The position numbers and the translations under genes were made by a program. The notes beneath the pieces are model-generated. The model did no database searches. It worked only from the letters and a program-made list of their open reading frames with translations, and was not told the origin of the DNA. DNA of 64,000 nt, from contig NZ_JAKSXX010000291.1 of assembly GCF_022829385.1 (NCBI RefSeq), positions 1 to 64,000 on the forward strand. Direction: 5' to 3'. Below are positions 35,213 through 44,054 of this stretch, piece after piece. This stretch comes from Methylobacterium sp. J-070. Lineage in GTDB: Bacteria > Pseudomonadota > Alphaproteobacteria > Rhizobiales > Beijerinckiaceae. The stretch's first letter is position 1. Each line of letters opens with the position of its first letter.

Positions 35213-35615
35213 CGCCGCGACTCCTCATCCTTCCCTAGAACCGGTCTACGCCGGAGGCCGGGACCATGGCGGGGCGTCGTTCCCGGCGCAAGCGCGGGTG
35301 CCCTTACGCTCCCCCGGATGTGTCGCATTCTGGCAACAACATGGCGGAAAAGTGCATAACCGCGCGCTTCCGGATCTATTATTCAGGTCACAAGATCTGA
35401 GCTGCAATACAATTGTCGCCCATGAATAGCCTTGTTTCCGAAACGATGCGCAGTCGAAGGGGCGCATCTTCCGATGGCGTCACTGCTAATCCGCGCGCCG
35501 CCGGAAGTCGCCTTGGCGATTGCGATCATGCCCCTGGAACCGGCACCATGCGCGAAACAACGCCGGCGTCGGATCGTCAACCGCGCCGGACACGACATAA
35601 GGGTTGGGGGACCAG
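35213..35615. promoter_or_regulatory. Regulatory region between FAH and fadL
   Basis: About 400 bases with no supported gene. The part from 35330 to 35460 is AT-richer than its surroundings and holds an imperfect palindrome TCAGGTC-ACAA-GATCTGA (35383-35400, one mismatch), a possible operator. Nearer the fadL start is the 18-base sequence repeated from 30164. Confidence 0.35.
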
Positions 35616-36929
35616 ATGGACGGGACAATGCGCGCGGCTATGCTCGCGGCGACGGCGATGATCCTCGGCGCCGGTCAGGCGCAGGCGGGGGCGTTCGGGA
35701 TCCGGGAGCAGAGCACCGAGGCGCAGGGCCTCGCCTTCGCGGGCGCCGCCTCCGGCTCGGGGGGCGTCTCGTCGATCTTCTGGAATCCCGCCACGATCAC
35801 CATGAACCCGGGCTTCGTCTCGGAGCAGAACCTCACCTATATCGGTCTGTCTTCCGAGATCCGCCCCGCACCGGGGACCAATCCGGGCTTCGCGCGGCTC
35901 GGGGGCTCCGGCGACATCGGGCAGGGTGCCGTGGTGCCCGCGGGCGCGACCTCCTACCAGCTCAACGACCGGCTCTGGCTCGGAATCGCCACCGGCGCGC
36001 CCTTCGGCCTCGTGACCAAGCCCAACCAAGTTTGGGCCGGCGAGGTCTACGGCCGCTCGTCGCGGATCTTCTCGCTGGCCTTCAATCCGGTCATCGGCTT
36101 CAAGGTCAACGAGTGGCTGTCGCTGGCGGCCGGCCCGAACATCGAGTATTTCCGCCTGACCCTCCGGCAGGCGCTGCCGATCCCCGGCCTCCTGCCGACC
36201 TCCTATCCGAGCTCGTTCCTCAAGGGTGAATCGTGGGGCGTCGGCTTCACCGCGGGCGCCACCCTGACCCCCCGCGAGGGCACCGTGCTGGGCATCGGCT
36301 ACCGCTCCTCGGTGCACCACGACATCGACGGCTCGATCGGCGTGCCGCTGGTGGCGCTGGCGCCCCTCGCCGGTCAGGTCCGCTCCAAGCTGAACACGCC
36401 CGACAAGCTGAGCGTGGGCCTCACCCAGGCGGTCTCGCCGGTGGCCCGTGTGAACCTCGGCTTCGAGTGGGACAACTGGTCGAGGCTCGGCACTGTCGGC
36501 ATCGTGTCGAAGACGCTCGGCCTGCCGGTGAATTCCCTGCCGCTGAACTACAAGGACGGCTACACCTACTCGATCGGCGCCGAATACGATGCGGCACCGA
36601 ACCTGACGCTGCGGACCGGCTTCGCCTACGAAACCTCGCCGATCGACTTCTCGAACCGCTCGGTGCGCCTGCCCGACGGAGACCGCTACAATCTCTCGGT
36701 CGGCGCCAGCTACCGCTGGAACGAGCGCCTGACCCTCAACCTCGCCTACTCGCACCTCTTCCTGAACCGGTCACGGGTCCTCGCCGGCATCGGGCGCGAC
36801 TACAACGTCGGCAACATCGCCTTCGCGGGCTTGGTCGATTCGAGCGCCGACATCGTCTCGGTGGGCTTTCGCTACGTCTTCGGCGCCCCGCCGACCCCGG
36901 CTCCGGCCCCGCTGGTGCGGAAGTACTGA
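35616..36929 (+). CDS. fadL: FadL/OmpP1/TodX outer-membrane transporter
   Basis: A 437-residue outer-membrane beta barrel for long-chain fatty acids or other hydrophobic substrates. After a signal peptide ('AAMLAATAMILGAGQAQAG') comes the family start 'AFGIREQSTEAQGLAFAGAASGSGGVSSIFWNPATITMNPG', corresponding to the plug and NPA motif of FadL. The end 'SVGFRYVFG...' is the last strand. ATG 35616 follows GGTTGGGGG; ATG 35628 is an alternative. A stable hairpin follows the stop. Substrate is not determined. Confidence 0.9.
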   Translation: MDGTMRAAMLAATAMILGAGQAQAGAFGIREQSTEAQGLAFAGAASGSGGVSSIFWNPATITMNPGFVSEQNLTYIGLSSEIRPAPGTNPGFARLGGSGDIGQGAVVPAGATSYQLNDRLWLGIATGAPFGLVTKPNQVWAGEVYGRSSRIFSLAFNPVIGFKVNEWLSLAAGPNIEYFRLTLRQALPIPGLLPTSYPSSFLKGESWGVGFTAGATLTPREGTVLGIGYRSSVHHDIDGSIGVPLVALAPLAGQVRSKLNTPDKLSVGLTQAVSPVARVNLGFEWDNWSRLGTVGIVSKTLGLPVNSLPLNYKDGYTYSIGAEYDAAPNLTLRTGFAYETSPIDFSNRSVRLPDGDRYNLSVGASYRWNERLTLNLAYSHLFLNRSRVLAGIGRDYNVGNIAFAGLVDSSADIVSVGFRYVFGAPPTPAPAPLVRKY

Positions 36930-36940
36930 GTCCGACCCGC

Positions 36941-36965
36941 GGAACGCCCGGGCTCCGGGCGTTCC
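36941..36965. terminator. Hairpin between fadL and phaC
   Basis: GGAACGCCCGG-GCT-CCGGGCGTTCC is a perfect 11-bp stem with a three-base loop. It lies 11 bases after fadL and serves the convergent phaC as well. No T tract. Confidence 0.65.
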
Positions 36966-37014
36966 GATGCTATGCATCGCCGACCGGGGTGCATCCCGCC
37001 GGGGAGGATGCGCC

Positions 37015-38877
37015 TCAGGCGCGCATCCGCACGTAGGTGCCGGGCGCCGGTCCCAGCGACGGCAGCGCGTCGCCCCCGGGCTTCCGGGCCGCGACCCGCT
37101 CGGGCGCCTGCGCCTCGAGCCACTGGAACCAGTAGGGCCACCATGAGCCCTTGGTCTCCACGGCGGCGCTGATCCAGTCCTCCAGCGTCCCCTTCACCGG
37201 GCCGCCCGTCCAGTAGCCGTATTTCGGCTTCGACGGCGGGTTGATCACGCCGGCAATGTGACCCGAGCCTGCGAGGACGAAATCGACCTTGCCGCCGAAG
37301 GTCTTCGAGCCCTCGAACACCGACAGCGCCGGCGCGATGTGGTCCTCGCGCGTGGCGAGGTTGAAGATCGGCGCCTGGACCTTCTTGAGGTCGAGGCGGA
37401 CGTTGCCGAGCACCATCCGGCCCTGCGCCAGCGCGTTGTCCAGGTAGCAGTTGCGCAGGTAGAACGAGTGATTGGCCGCCGGCATCCGAGTGGCGTCCGA
37501 ATTCCAGTACAGCAGGTCGAAGGCCGAGGGCGTCTTGCCCTTGATGTAGTTGTTGACGATGTAGGGCCAGATCAGGTCGTTCGGCCGCAGCATGTTGAAG
37601 GCATTGGCCATCCGGGCGCCGTCCAGGTAGCCCTGCTCGGCCATTCGCGCCTCGACCTGGCGGATCTGATCCTCGTCGGCGAAGACCTTCAGGTCACCGG
37701 CATGGGTGAAGTCGACCTGCGTGGTGAGCAGTGTCGCGCTCTTGATCCGACGGTTGCCCGTGGCCGCCTGCATGGCGAGCGTCACGGCGAGGAGCGTGCC
37801 GCCCACGCAGTAGCCCGCCGCCGTGACCTCGCTCTCGCCGGTGGCGACGCCGATCGCGTCGATGGCGGCCTCGATGCCCTCGCGCATGTAGGACTCGAAG
37901 TCCTTGTCGGCGTGGCGCGCATCCGGGTTGACCCAGGAGATGCAGAAGACCGTCAAGCCCTGGTCGACCATCCACCGGAGGAAGCTCTTCTGGGGATTGA
38001 GATCGAGGATGTAGAACTTGTTGATCCAGGGTGGCACCATCAGAAACGGGCGCCGGAGCACCGTCTCGGTGGTGGGGGCGTACTGGATCAGCTCGATCAG
38101 GTCGTTGCGGAACACCACCTCGCCGGGGGTGACCGCCATGTTGCGGCCGACCTCGAACCCGCTCGGATCGGTCTGGCGCACCCGCAGCTGCCCGCCGCCG
38201 GCCTGAAGATCCTCCTCGTACATCTTCAGGCCGCGGACGAGATTGGCGCCGCTCTCCTGAAGGGTGTGTCGGATCAGCTCCGGGTTGGTCGGCAGGAAGT
38301 TGGACGGCGAGAGCATGCTGGTGAACTGGCGCAGGTAGAACTGCGCCTTGTGGCGCGTGTGCGCGTCGATCCCCTCGGCCTCCTCCACCAGGCCCTCGGC
38401 CCAGCGGGTGGCGAGCAGGTAGGCCTGCTTGATGAAGTCGAAATACGGGTTGGTCGACCACTCGGCGTGGGCAAAACGCGGGTCCCGCGGCTCTGGAAGC
38501 GCCACCGGCTCGGCCTGCTGCCCCTGGAGGCGCAGGAAGGTGGAGCCCCACAGCGACAGGAAGGCCTGCGACAGGCGCGCCTGGGCCTCGGCGCTCCGGC
38601 TCGGATCGGCCATCCATGCCTCGGCGACCTGCCCCAGGACCTTGGCGGCGTCGTTCATCTCGCTGCCGGTCCCGCCGCCCTGGGCGTCGGGCGCCAGGAG
38701 GCGGCCGACGTTGCGGCCCATCGCCTCCATGAAGTGTCCGGCATTGCGCGAGAGCGCCTCGAAATCCGGAAGCGGTGGGCTCGCGCCGTCCGGGGTCGCG
38801 CCGTTTGAGACCGACTTCGGAGGTTCGGTCCGGTTCGGCGCCTGCGGACTCGTCAAGCGTGCCTCCCTGTGCTTCAT
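37015..38877 (-). CDS. phaC: Class I polyhydroxyalkanoate synthase PhaC
   Basis: A 620-residue polymerase that makes PHB-type storage polyester from 3-hydroxyacyl-CoA. The lipase-like box with the catalytic Cys is 'AAGYCVGGTLLAVTLA'; the catalytic Asp is in 'ATREDHIAPALSVFEG' and the His in 'GSGHIAGVINPPSKPKYGYWT'. The N-terminal domain 'WSTNPYFDFIKQAYLLATRW' and 'PPWINKFYILDLNPQKSFLRWMVDQGLTVFCISWVNPDA' are class I hallmarks. The ATG at 38875-38877 is preferred to a TTG at 38913. Divergent from the lipoprotein and aminotransferase genes, an order seen in related genomes. Confidence 0.96.
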   Translation of the reverse strand: MKHREARLTSPQAPNRTEPPKSVSNGATPDGASPPLPDFEALSRNAGHFMEAMGRNVGRLLAPDAQGGGTGSEMNDAAKVLGQVAEAWMADPSRSAEAQARLSQAFLSLWGSTFLRLQGQQAEPVALPEPRDPRFAHAEWSTNPYFDFIKQAYLLATRWAEGLVEEAEGIDAHTRHKAQFYLRQFTSMLSPSNFLPTNPELIRHTLQESGANLVRGLKMYEEDLQAGGGQLRVRQTDPSGFEVGRNMAVTPGEVVFRNDLIELIQYAPTTETVLRRPFLMVPPWINKFYILDLNPQKSFLRWMVDQGLTVFCISWVNPDARHADKDFESYMREGIEAAIDAIGVATGESEVTAAGYCVGGTLLAVTLAMQAATGNRRIKSATLLTTQVDFTHAGDLKVFADEDQIRQVEARMAEQGYLDGARMANAFNMLRPNDLIWPYIVNNYIKGKTPSAFDLLYWNSDATRMPAANHSFYLRNCYLDNALAQGRMVLGNVRLDLKKVQAPIFNLATREDHIAPALSVFEGSKTFGGKVDFVLAGSGHIAGVINPPSKPKYGYWTGGPVKGTLEDWISAAVETKGSWWPYWFQWLEAQAPERVAARKPGGDALPSLGPAPGTYVRMRA

Positions 38878-38995
38878 CCGACAACCCGATCGCGCGGGCC
38901 TCGTTTCCGACAAAATAAGGAGCGAGCCAGAGATTTCGCCAGTCCGGCCACGGAAAGCCGAAACATCCTGTCGATCTTCTCATGCCCCTGTGACT

Positions 38996-39397
38996 ATGGA
39001 TCACGCCCTTTCACACCCGGTCCCCCGCGCGCGCGGGAGCGCCCGCCGTCGTCGCGTCGTCGGTTCGGCCGCCGTGGCAGCGCTCGCCGGGTCCCTCGCG
39101 TCCTGCTCCGGGGACGTCGTGCGCTCTCTGGCGTCGGATGCCGGGTACGGACCGCGGGTGGTCGCGGCGCCCGATTTCGTCACCGAGTCCCGCGGTAAGG
39201 GGAAGCCCGACTTCATGCCGGTGGGTGTCGATGCGCCGAAGCGCCCGGATCGGGCAAAGTCCGTCACCGGACAGAAGGCCCTGGAGGCGGACCTGGAGAG
39301 CGCCCGCGGCCGCAACGAGGCCCGCGGCCGGGCCGCGGCGAGCGCCGGCCAGGGGGCCGCATCCACCATCAAGCCGGCCCCGGTGCCGCCGCAATAG
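38996..39397 (+). CDS. Putative lipoprotein
   Basis: A 133-residue protein with a basic leader ('ARGSARRRRVVGSAAVAALAG') and lipobox 'LASC', so it should be lipidated at Cys about 40 and anchored to a membrane. The mature part is hydrophilic, with 'PDFMPVGVDAPKRPDRAKSVTGQKALEADLESARGRNEARGRAA' and a Pro-rich end. I do not recognise a domain. It sits between phaC (divergent) and the aminotransferase gene; function unknown. Confidence 0.7.
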   Translation: MDHALSHPVPRARGSARRRRVVGSAAVAALAGSLASCSGDVVRSLASDAGYGPRVVAAPDFVTESRGKGKPDFMPVGVDAPKRPDRAKSVTGQKALEADLESARGRNEARGRAAASAGQGAASTIKPAPVPPQ

Positions 39398-39553
39398 CGC
39401 GCGTCCCCGAGCCCCTGCGCGGGTCACGCCTGCGAGGCATCGGGAACGGCTCGGGACGGTCGTTTTGAGGGTCGGCGACGGCCCGCAACTCTGCTAGAGG
39501 CAATGGTTCGCGCGACCGGCCCAGATGAGAGACGCCAGATTCGGGACGCGCCG

Positions 39554-40783
39554 ATGGACACGCCCATGACCGACTTCCACCGCATCAAGCGACTGCCCCC
39601 CTACGTCTTCGAGCAGGTCAACCGGATCAAGGCCGCCGCGCGGGCTCAGGGCGCCGACATCATCGATCTCGGCATGGGCAACCCGGATCTCGACGCCCCC
39701 AAGCACGTCATCGCCAAGCTGTGCGAGACGGCGGGGCGTCCGCGCACCGACCGCTACTCGGCCTCCAAGGGGATCGCGGGCCTGCGCAAGGCCCAGGCCG
39801 GCTACTACCAGCGCCGCTTCGGCGTGAGCCTCAATCCCGACACGCAGGTCGTGGCGACCCTCGGCTCGAAGGAGGGCTTCGCCAACATGGCCCAGGCGAT
39901 CACCGCCCCGGGCGACGTCGTGCTGGTTCCGAACCCGAGCTACCCGATCCACGCCTTCGGCTTCCTGATGGCCGGCGGGGTCATCCGCTCCGTCCCGGCC
40001 GAGCCGACGCCGGCGATGTTCCCGGCGCTGGAACGGGCCATGCGCCACTCGATCCCGAAGCCCGTGGCCCTGGTGGTCTGCTACCCGTCGAACCCCACCG
40101 CCTACGTGGCGAGCCTCGACTTCTACCGGGACCTCGTGGCCTTCGCGAAGCAGCATGAGCTGATCCTGCTGTCGGACCTCGCCTACGCGGAGGTCTATTT
40201 CGACGGCAACCCGCCGCCTTCGGTCCTCCAGGTGCCGGGCGCCATCGACTGCACGGTGGAGTTCACCTCCCTGTCGAAGACCTACTCGATGGCGGGCTGG
40301 CGCATGGGCTTCGCGGTCGGCAACGAGCGTCTGCTCGCGGCGCTGACCCGGGTGAAGTCCTACCTCGATTACGGCGCCTTCACGCCGATCCAGGTCGCCG
40401 CCACCGCGGCCCTCAACGGGCCGGACGACTGCATCGACGAGATGCGCGGCATCTACCGGAAACGGCGCGACGCCCTCGTGGAATCCTTCGGCAAGGCCGG
40501 CTGGACCATCCCGTCGCCCGCGGCCTCGATGTTCGCCTGGGTGCCGATCCCGGAACGCTATCGGGACCTGGGCAGCCTCGAATTCTCCAAGCTGCTGCTG
40601 GAGAAGTCCGACGTGGCGGTGGCGCCCGGCATCGGCTTCGGCGAGTTCGGCGACGAATACGTGCGGATCGCTCTCGTGGAGAACGAGCAGCGCATCCGCC
40701 AGGCCGCGCGCAACGTCCGCCGGTTCTTCGACGGCACCGACAAGACCCTGCACAACCTCGTGCCGATGGCGCGGGCCGGGTAG
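39554..40783 (+). CDS. PLP-dependent aminotransferase (AlaC/LL-DAP type)
   Basis: A 409-residue class I/II aminotransferase. The start of the fold is 'RIKRLPPYVFEQVNRIKAAARAQGADIIDLGMGNPDLDAP'. The PLP-binding Lys is in 'TSLSKTYSMAGWRMGFAVG', and 'YPSNPTAYVASLDFY' and 'LSDLAYAEVYFDG' provide the conserved Asn and Asp-x-x-Tyr. The end 'VRIALVENEQRIRQAARNVRRFF' holds the substrate-binding Arg. Similar proteins are annotated as alanine (AlaC) or LL-diaminopimelate aminotransferase; the substrate cannot be fixed here. ATG 39566 is an alternative start. Confidence 0.9.
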   Translation: MDTPMTDFHRIKRLPPYVFEQVNRIKAAARAQGADIIDLGMGNPDLDAPKHVIAKLCETAGRPRTDRYSASKGIAGLRKAQAGYYQRRFGVSLNPDTQVVATLGSKEGFANMAQAITAPGDVVLVPNPSYPIHAFGFLMAGGVIRSVPAEPTPAMFPALERAMRHSIPKPVALVVCYPSNPTAYVASLDFYRDLVAFAKQHELILLSDLAYAEVYFDGNPPPSVLQVPGAIDCTVEFTSLSKTYSMAGWRMGFAVGNERLLAALTRVKSYLDYGAFTPIQVAATAALNGPDDCIDEMRGIYRKRRDALVESFGKAGWTIPSPAASMFAWVPIPERYRDLGSLEFSKLLLEKSDVAVAPGIGFGEFGDEYVRIALVENEQRIRQAARNVRRFFDGTDKTLHNLVPMARAG

Positions 40784-41729
40784 CGCGCGGCATCGAAGGG
40801 GAAACGCCGTTCCGGGCCGGCTGGGCCAGCCCCGGCCCGGAACACGGAGCCCGGCGGCGCTCCGCGTCGGTTCCCGCTCTATGGAAATGGGCAGCGTCGA
40901 CCGCGGAGCTTTAGAGCGCTGAGATCTGACGCGTTCCGGACCTTCGGGCCCCGCCGCGTCACGCCGAGGCGGAGGCATCCGGGAAGCGCCGCCGCGGGGC
41001 GCAGGCCCGTCCGGCCGCGATCGTCGCCCGCATCGCGAGGCCGTTCGCCCTGTAGGTGATGGATGCGATCGCGGTCGACCTGTCCGGCGCACCGGCCCCG
41101 GCCCCTGCCGGCACCGCATCGAACCGGCTGACCCACAATGCGACCAATCCGGTTTCGAAGACCTGCGCCGCAGCCGCGACCGCGGCCATGTCGCCGCCCG
41201 GCGGTTCCATGCCGGCGCTCCCCCGGCCAGTGCGGCGCATCACCGGATCGGGGGATGCGGCCGCCATCACCGATGTGCGCGAAAGTCTCTTCATCGAATC
41301 CGGGTCCGATTGCATGGGATCGCGGTGCTCATTGTCGATAAATTTGATTAATAGGTTCTCAACACGTTCATAAAGTCAAAGTTTAACTCGATTGATGCGG
41401 CACACCTTACGATAAGATTTAGCTGATGTCTTAGCGATGCTTTCGAAAGCGCCAGGAAGATTTGAGTCCATTTGGGATCGTCGCGCAAGTCCGGTATCGG
41501 TCGTGGCCGTCCGGGCACCCCTTCGACCCTGGCGGCGGTCGGCCCGCGGCAGGGCCGGTCCCTGCCGGACATCGCCGCGGCCGTGGATCGGGCGGTCGCA
41601 TGCGGAGCCGTTGTTGCCGTGGGGCGACAGGGTCCGCCAAAGGCGTCGTTGTCCCGCTGCGGCGCTTGTCAGGGCCGGCCGTGATGGCCAGGGTCAGGCG
41701 CGGGGGTTCTCCCGCGTCCCGAGTGCCGC
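40784..41729. other. Gene-poor region with an AT-rich patch
   Basis: About 950 bases with at most one doubtful gene (40959-41315, minus strand). Bases 41330-41440 are clearly AT-rich against the GC-rich background and look like a promoter region; TTAA-TAGGTTC-TCAAC at 41348-41363 is an eight-of-nine match to a CtrA box. The remainder (41440-41730) has no convincing feature. Confidence 0.4.
40959..41315 (-). CDS. Hypothetical protein, doubtful
   Basis: A 118-residue frame with high third-position GC, starting at ATG 41315 or ATG 41294. The central stretch 'MAAVAAAAQVFETGLVALWVSRFDAVPAG' is weakly amphipathic and the end is basic. No domain recognised. It would be transcribed from the AT-rich patch on its upstream side, which favours it being real. 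Confidence 0.35.
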   Translation of the reverse strand: MQSDPDSMKRLSRTSVMAAASPDPVMRRTGRGSAGMEPPGGDMAAVAAAAQVFETGLVALWVSRFDAVPAGAGAGAPDRSTAIASITYRANGLAMRATIAAGRACAPRRRFPDASASA

Positions 41730-41942
41730 ATGCGCCGCCTGAACCTGATCGTCGCCCTGCTGCTCGCCGCCGCGGCCTCGGCCTGCGCGCCGAACCCGAT
41801 CATCGCCCGCGATCCGGTGGCCGCGCCGGGCCCGATGGATGCCTATGCGTGCGACTCCAAGCCGTTGCCGCTCAACACGTTCATATCGGATTGCCGCCCC
41901 GCGCCGTCCAGCCCGCAGGTGGTTCTGCGCGCCCGCGGCTGA
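41730..41942 (+). CDS. Small putative lipoprotein
   Basis: A 70-residue protein with a signal peptide ending in a lipobox ('MRRLNLIVALLLAAAASAC'), so Cys 19 should be lipidated. The mature 51 residues contain two further Cys ('YACDSKPLPLNTFISDCRPAP'), which may form a disulfide. Such short lipoproteins are common in Methylobacterium-like genomes; function unknown. Confidence 0.65.
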   Translation: MRRLNLIVALLLAAAASACAPNPIIARDPVAAPGPMDAYACDSKPLPLNTFISDCRPAPSSPQVVLRARG

Positions 41943-42057
41943 TCCGGCCCGGCATCCCGGTAACCGGTCGGGCCGAACAGGCCGGACACCACGCCCGCGA
42001 TCCGCTAGACTGCAGGATCCCTGCCGGCCCGGCCGGCTCCCGACGACGGAGTACCGC

Positions 42058-42417
42058 GTGAGCACCAAGACCCTGATCGCCGCCGGACTTCTCGCCCTCG
42101 TGGCGGGACGGGGTGCCTCTGCCGCCGACGCCGGCTACCCGGCCGCTCCCTACCAGTCGCGCGCCTTCGTCTTCACGGCTCCGAACGGTCCGGCGGTCCT
42201 GCAGCCGGAGGGATGCTGCCAGGTGGTCGTGCCGCCGGGTCGCCCGGATCTCGCCCTGCCGCCGGTACCCGTGGCCGAGGTGATGAACGGCGGCGGCTTC
42301 GGCTACACCGGGTTCGACTATTACAACGACCAGATCACGGAAGGCCGTTTCGGCGCGCGCAAGCGTCCGAAGGCGTACGTGATCGCGCCCGCCTACGTGG
42401 TGCCCCCGCGGTACTGA
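42058..42417 (+). CDS. Hypothetical secreted protein
   Basis: A 119-residue protein beginning with GTG and a signal peptide ('MSTKTLIAAGLLALVAGRGASAADAG'). The mature part is rich in Pro, Tyr and Gly ('AAPYQSRAFVFTAPNGPAVLQPEGCCQVVVPPG', 'NGGGFGYTGFDYYNDQITEGRFGARKRPKAYVIAP'). I do not know the family; it looks like a periplasmic or surface protein. It follows the small lipoprotein by 115 bases on the same strand. Confidence 0.65.
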   Translation: MSTKTLIAAGLLALVAGRGASAADAGYPAAPYQSRAFVFTAPNGPAVLQPEGCCQVVVPPGRPDLALPPVPVAEVMNGGGFGYTGFDYYNDQITEGRFGARKRPKAYVIAPAYVVPPRY

Positions 42418-42751
42418 ATCGAGCCTACACCGGTCGGGCCCTCAATCCGTGTGCGGATCGTGGGCCCCGTTCATCGGCGACAGCCGCCACGGGGAACCGG
42501 GGTCCCTTCCGGGCCTCGCCGCCCTGCCTGAGGTGGCGGTGGACGTCCCTGACGAGCGTGCGCATGGCGGCGGCGTCGTCATCGGTCAGCTTGGCCTTCT
42601 CGTCCTCGATCGCCAGGTCTCGTCGCCGGCCCTGCGGTCGGGCGGTGCATGGTCCGTCGAGGTCCGTCCGGCGGCGTTTACAGGCCGGCCCCCGGCGGGT
42701 ATCACCCCGGCCCGACCCCATCCTTCCCGCACCCCATTTCCGAAAAGCCAG
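42418..42751. other. Intergenic region before prfB
   Basis: About 330 bases. On the minus strand, 42425-42610 has coding-like codon use ('KLTDDDAAAMRTLVRDVHRHLRQGG'), but no start codon in a sensible place; it could be a gene remnant. Nothing else is recognised. Confidence 0.35.
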
Positions 42752-43880
42752 ATGCGCGCCGAGATCGAGCAAGCCTCGGATGCCGCCAAGCAGTCTATAG
42801 GGCTGCTGAGGAGGCATCTTTGACTGGGATACCGTCGATAAACGCCTCGCGGAGCTGAACGCGGCGTCCGAGAACCCCGACCTCTGGAACGATGCCGAGG
42901 CCGCCCAGAAGGTCATGCGGGAGCGCCAGCAGCTGGATGAGGCGGTCTCCGCTATCCGCAAGCTGGAGCGCGACCTCGAGGACGGCGCGACGCTGATCGA
43001 ACTCGGCGAGATGGAGGGCGACGAGTCCTCGATCCGCGAGGGCGAGGCCGCGATCCTCGCCGTCGAGAAGGAGGCGGCGAGCCGCCAGGTCGAGACGCTC
43101 CTGTCGGGCGAGGCCGACGGCTTCGACACCTATCTCGAGGTCCATGCCGGCGCCGGCGGCACCGAGAGCCAGGACTGGGCCAACATGCTCCAGCGCATGT
43201 ACGCGCGCTGGGCCGAGCGCCGGAAGTTCAAGGTGGATGTCGTCGAGATGACCGACGGCGAAGAGGCCGGGATCAAGGGCGCGACGCTCCTGATCAAGGG
43301 CCACAACGCCTATGGCTGGCTCAAGACCGAGTCCGGCGTGCACCGCCTCGTGCGGATCTCGCCCTACGATTCCAGCGCCCGCCGGCACACCAGCTTCGCC
43401 AGCGTGTGGGTCTATCCGGTGATCGACGACCGGATCGAGATCGAGATCAAGGAATCCGATTGCCGGATCGACACCTACCGGTCGTCCGGCGCCGGCGGCC
43501 AGCACGTCAACACCACCGACTCGGCGGTGCGCATCACCCACAATCCGACCGGGATCGTGGTGGCCTGTCAGCAGGAGCGTTCCCAGCACAAGAACCGGGC
43601 CACCGCCTGGAATATGCTGCGCGCCCGGCTGTACGAGGCCGAGCTGAAGAAGCGCGAGGAGAAGGCCAGCGCCGAGGCCGCGGCCAAGACCGATATCGGC
43701 TGGGGTCACCAGATCCGGTCCTACGTGCTCCAGCCCTATCAGCTGGTGAAGGACCTGCGCACCGGCACCCAGTCCACCGATCCGGACGAGGTGCTCGACG
43801 GCGACCTCGACCCGTTCATGGAGGCGTCGCTCGCCCAGCGGGTCTATGGCGGCAGCGAGGCGGTCGAGGATATCGACTGA
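42752..43880 (+). CDS. prfB: Peptide chain release factor 2 (programmed +1 frameshift)
   Basis: RF2 recognises UAA and UGA stops and releases the peptide. The gene is join(42752..42820, 42822..43880), giving 375 residues. The first 23 codons (from ATG 42752) end at an in-frame TGA at 42821-42823; skipping the T at 42821 continues as '[23 protein letters not shown]', the normal RF2 N-terminus. The GGQ motif for peptidyl-tRNA hydrolysis is '[15 protein letters not shown]', and the stop-codon-reading loop is '[18 protein letters not shown]' (SPY instead of the E. coli SPF). Length and domain order are normal. Confidence 0.96.
42809..42824 (+). promoter_or_regulatory. prfB programmed frameshift signal
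   Basis: AGGAGG-CAT-CTT-TGA-C: a Shine-Dalgarno-like AGGAGG, three bases, the CTT slippery codon and a TGA followed by C. This matches the classic RF2 autoregulatory site, with an even stronger internal ribosome-binding element than E. coli's AGGGGG. Low RF2 causes the ribosome to slip +1 and make more RF2. Confidence 0.93.
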
Positions 43881-43910
43881 GCCGGGCTGCCCGGCCCGTA
43901 CGATCCAATC

Positions 43911-44025
43911 ACCTCATCCTGAGGTGCCGGAGCGCAGCGGAGGCCTCGAAGGAGCCCTCCAGATCGCTCCGAGATCCCTGGAGCCCTCCTTCGAGGCCCG
44001 CTTCGCGGTCACCTCAGGATGAGGG
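43911..44025. repeat. Long palindromic (REP-like) element
   Basis: ACCTCATCCTGAGGT at 43911-43925 pairs with ACCTCAGGATGAGG at 44011-44024. Inside, GGCCTCGAAGGAG... (43942-43962) pairs with ...CTCCTTCGAGGCC (43978-43998), 18 of 21 matching. This wording is a known intergenic repeat family in Hyphomicrobiales. It sits between convergent prfB and ggt and could terminate both. Confidence 0.75.
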
Positions 44026-44054
44026 GGATTGGTGGGACGTGCCCCGAATGCCCC

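Noticed and set aside
42425-42610. Coding-like minus-strand segment before prfB
   Set aside because: Good codon use but no start codon in position and no recognised protein; kept only as a possible remnant.
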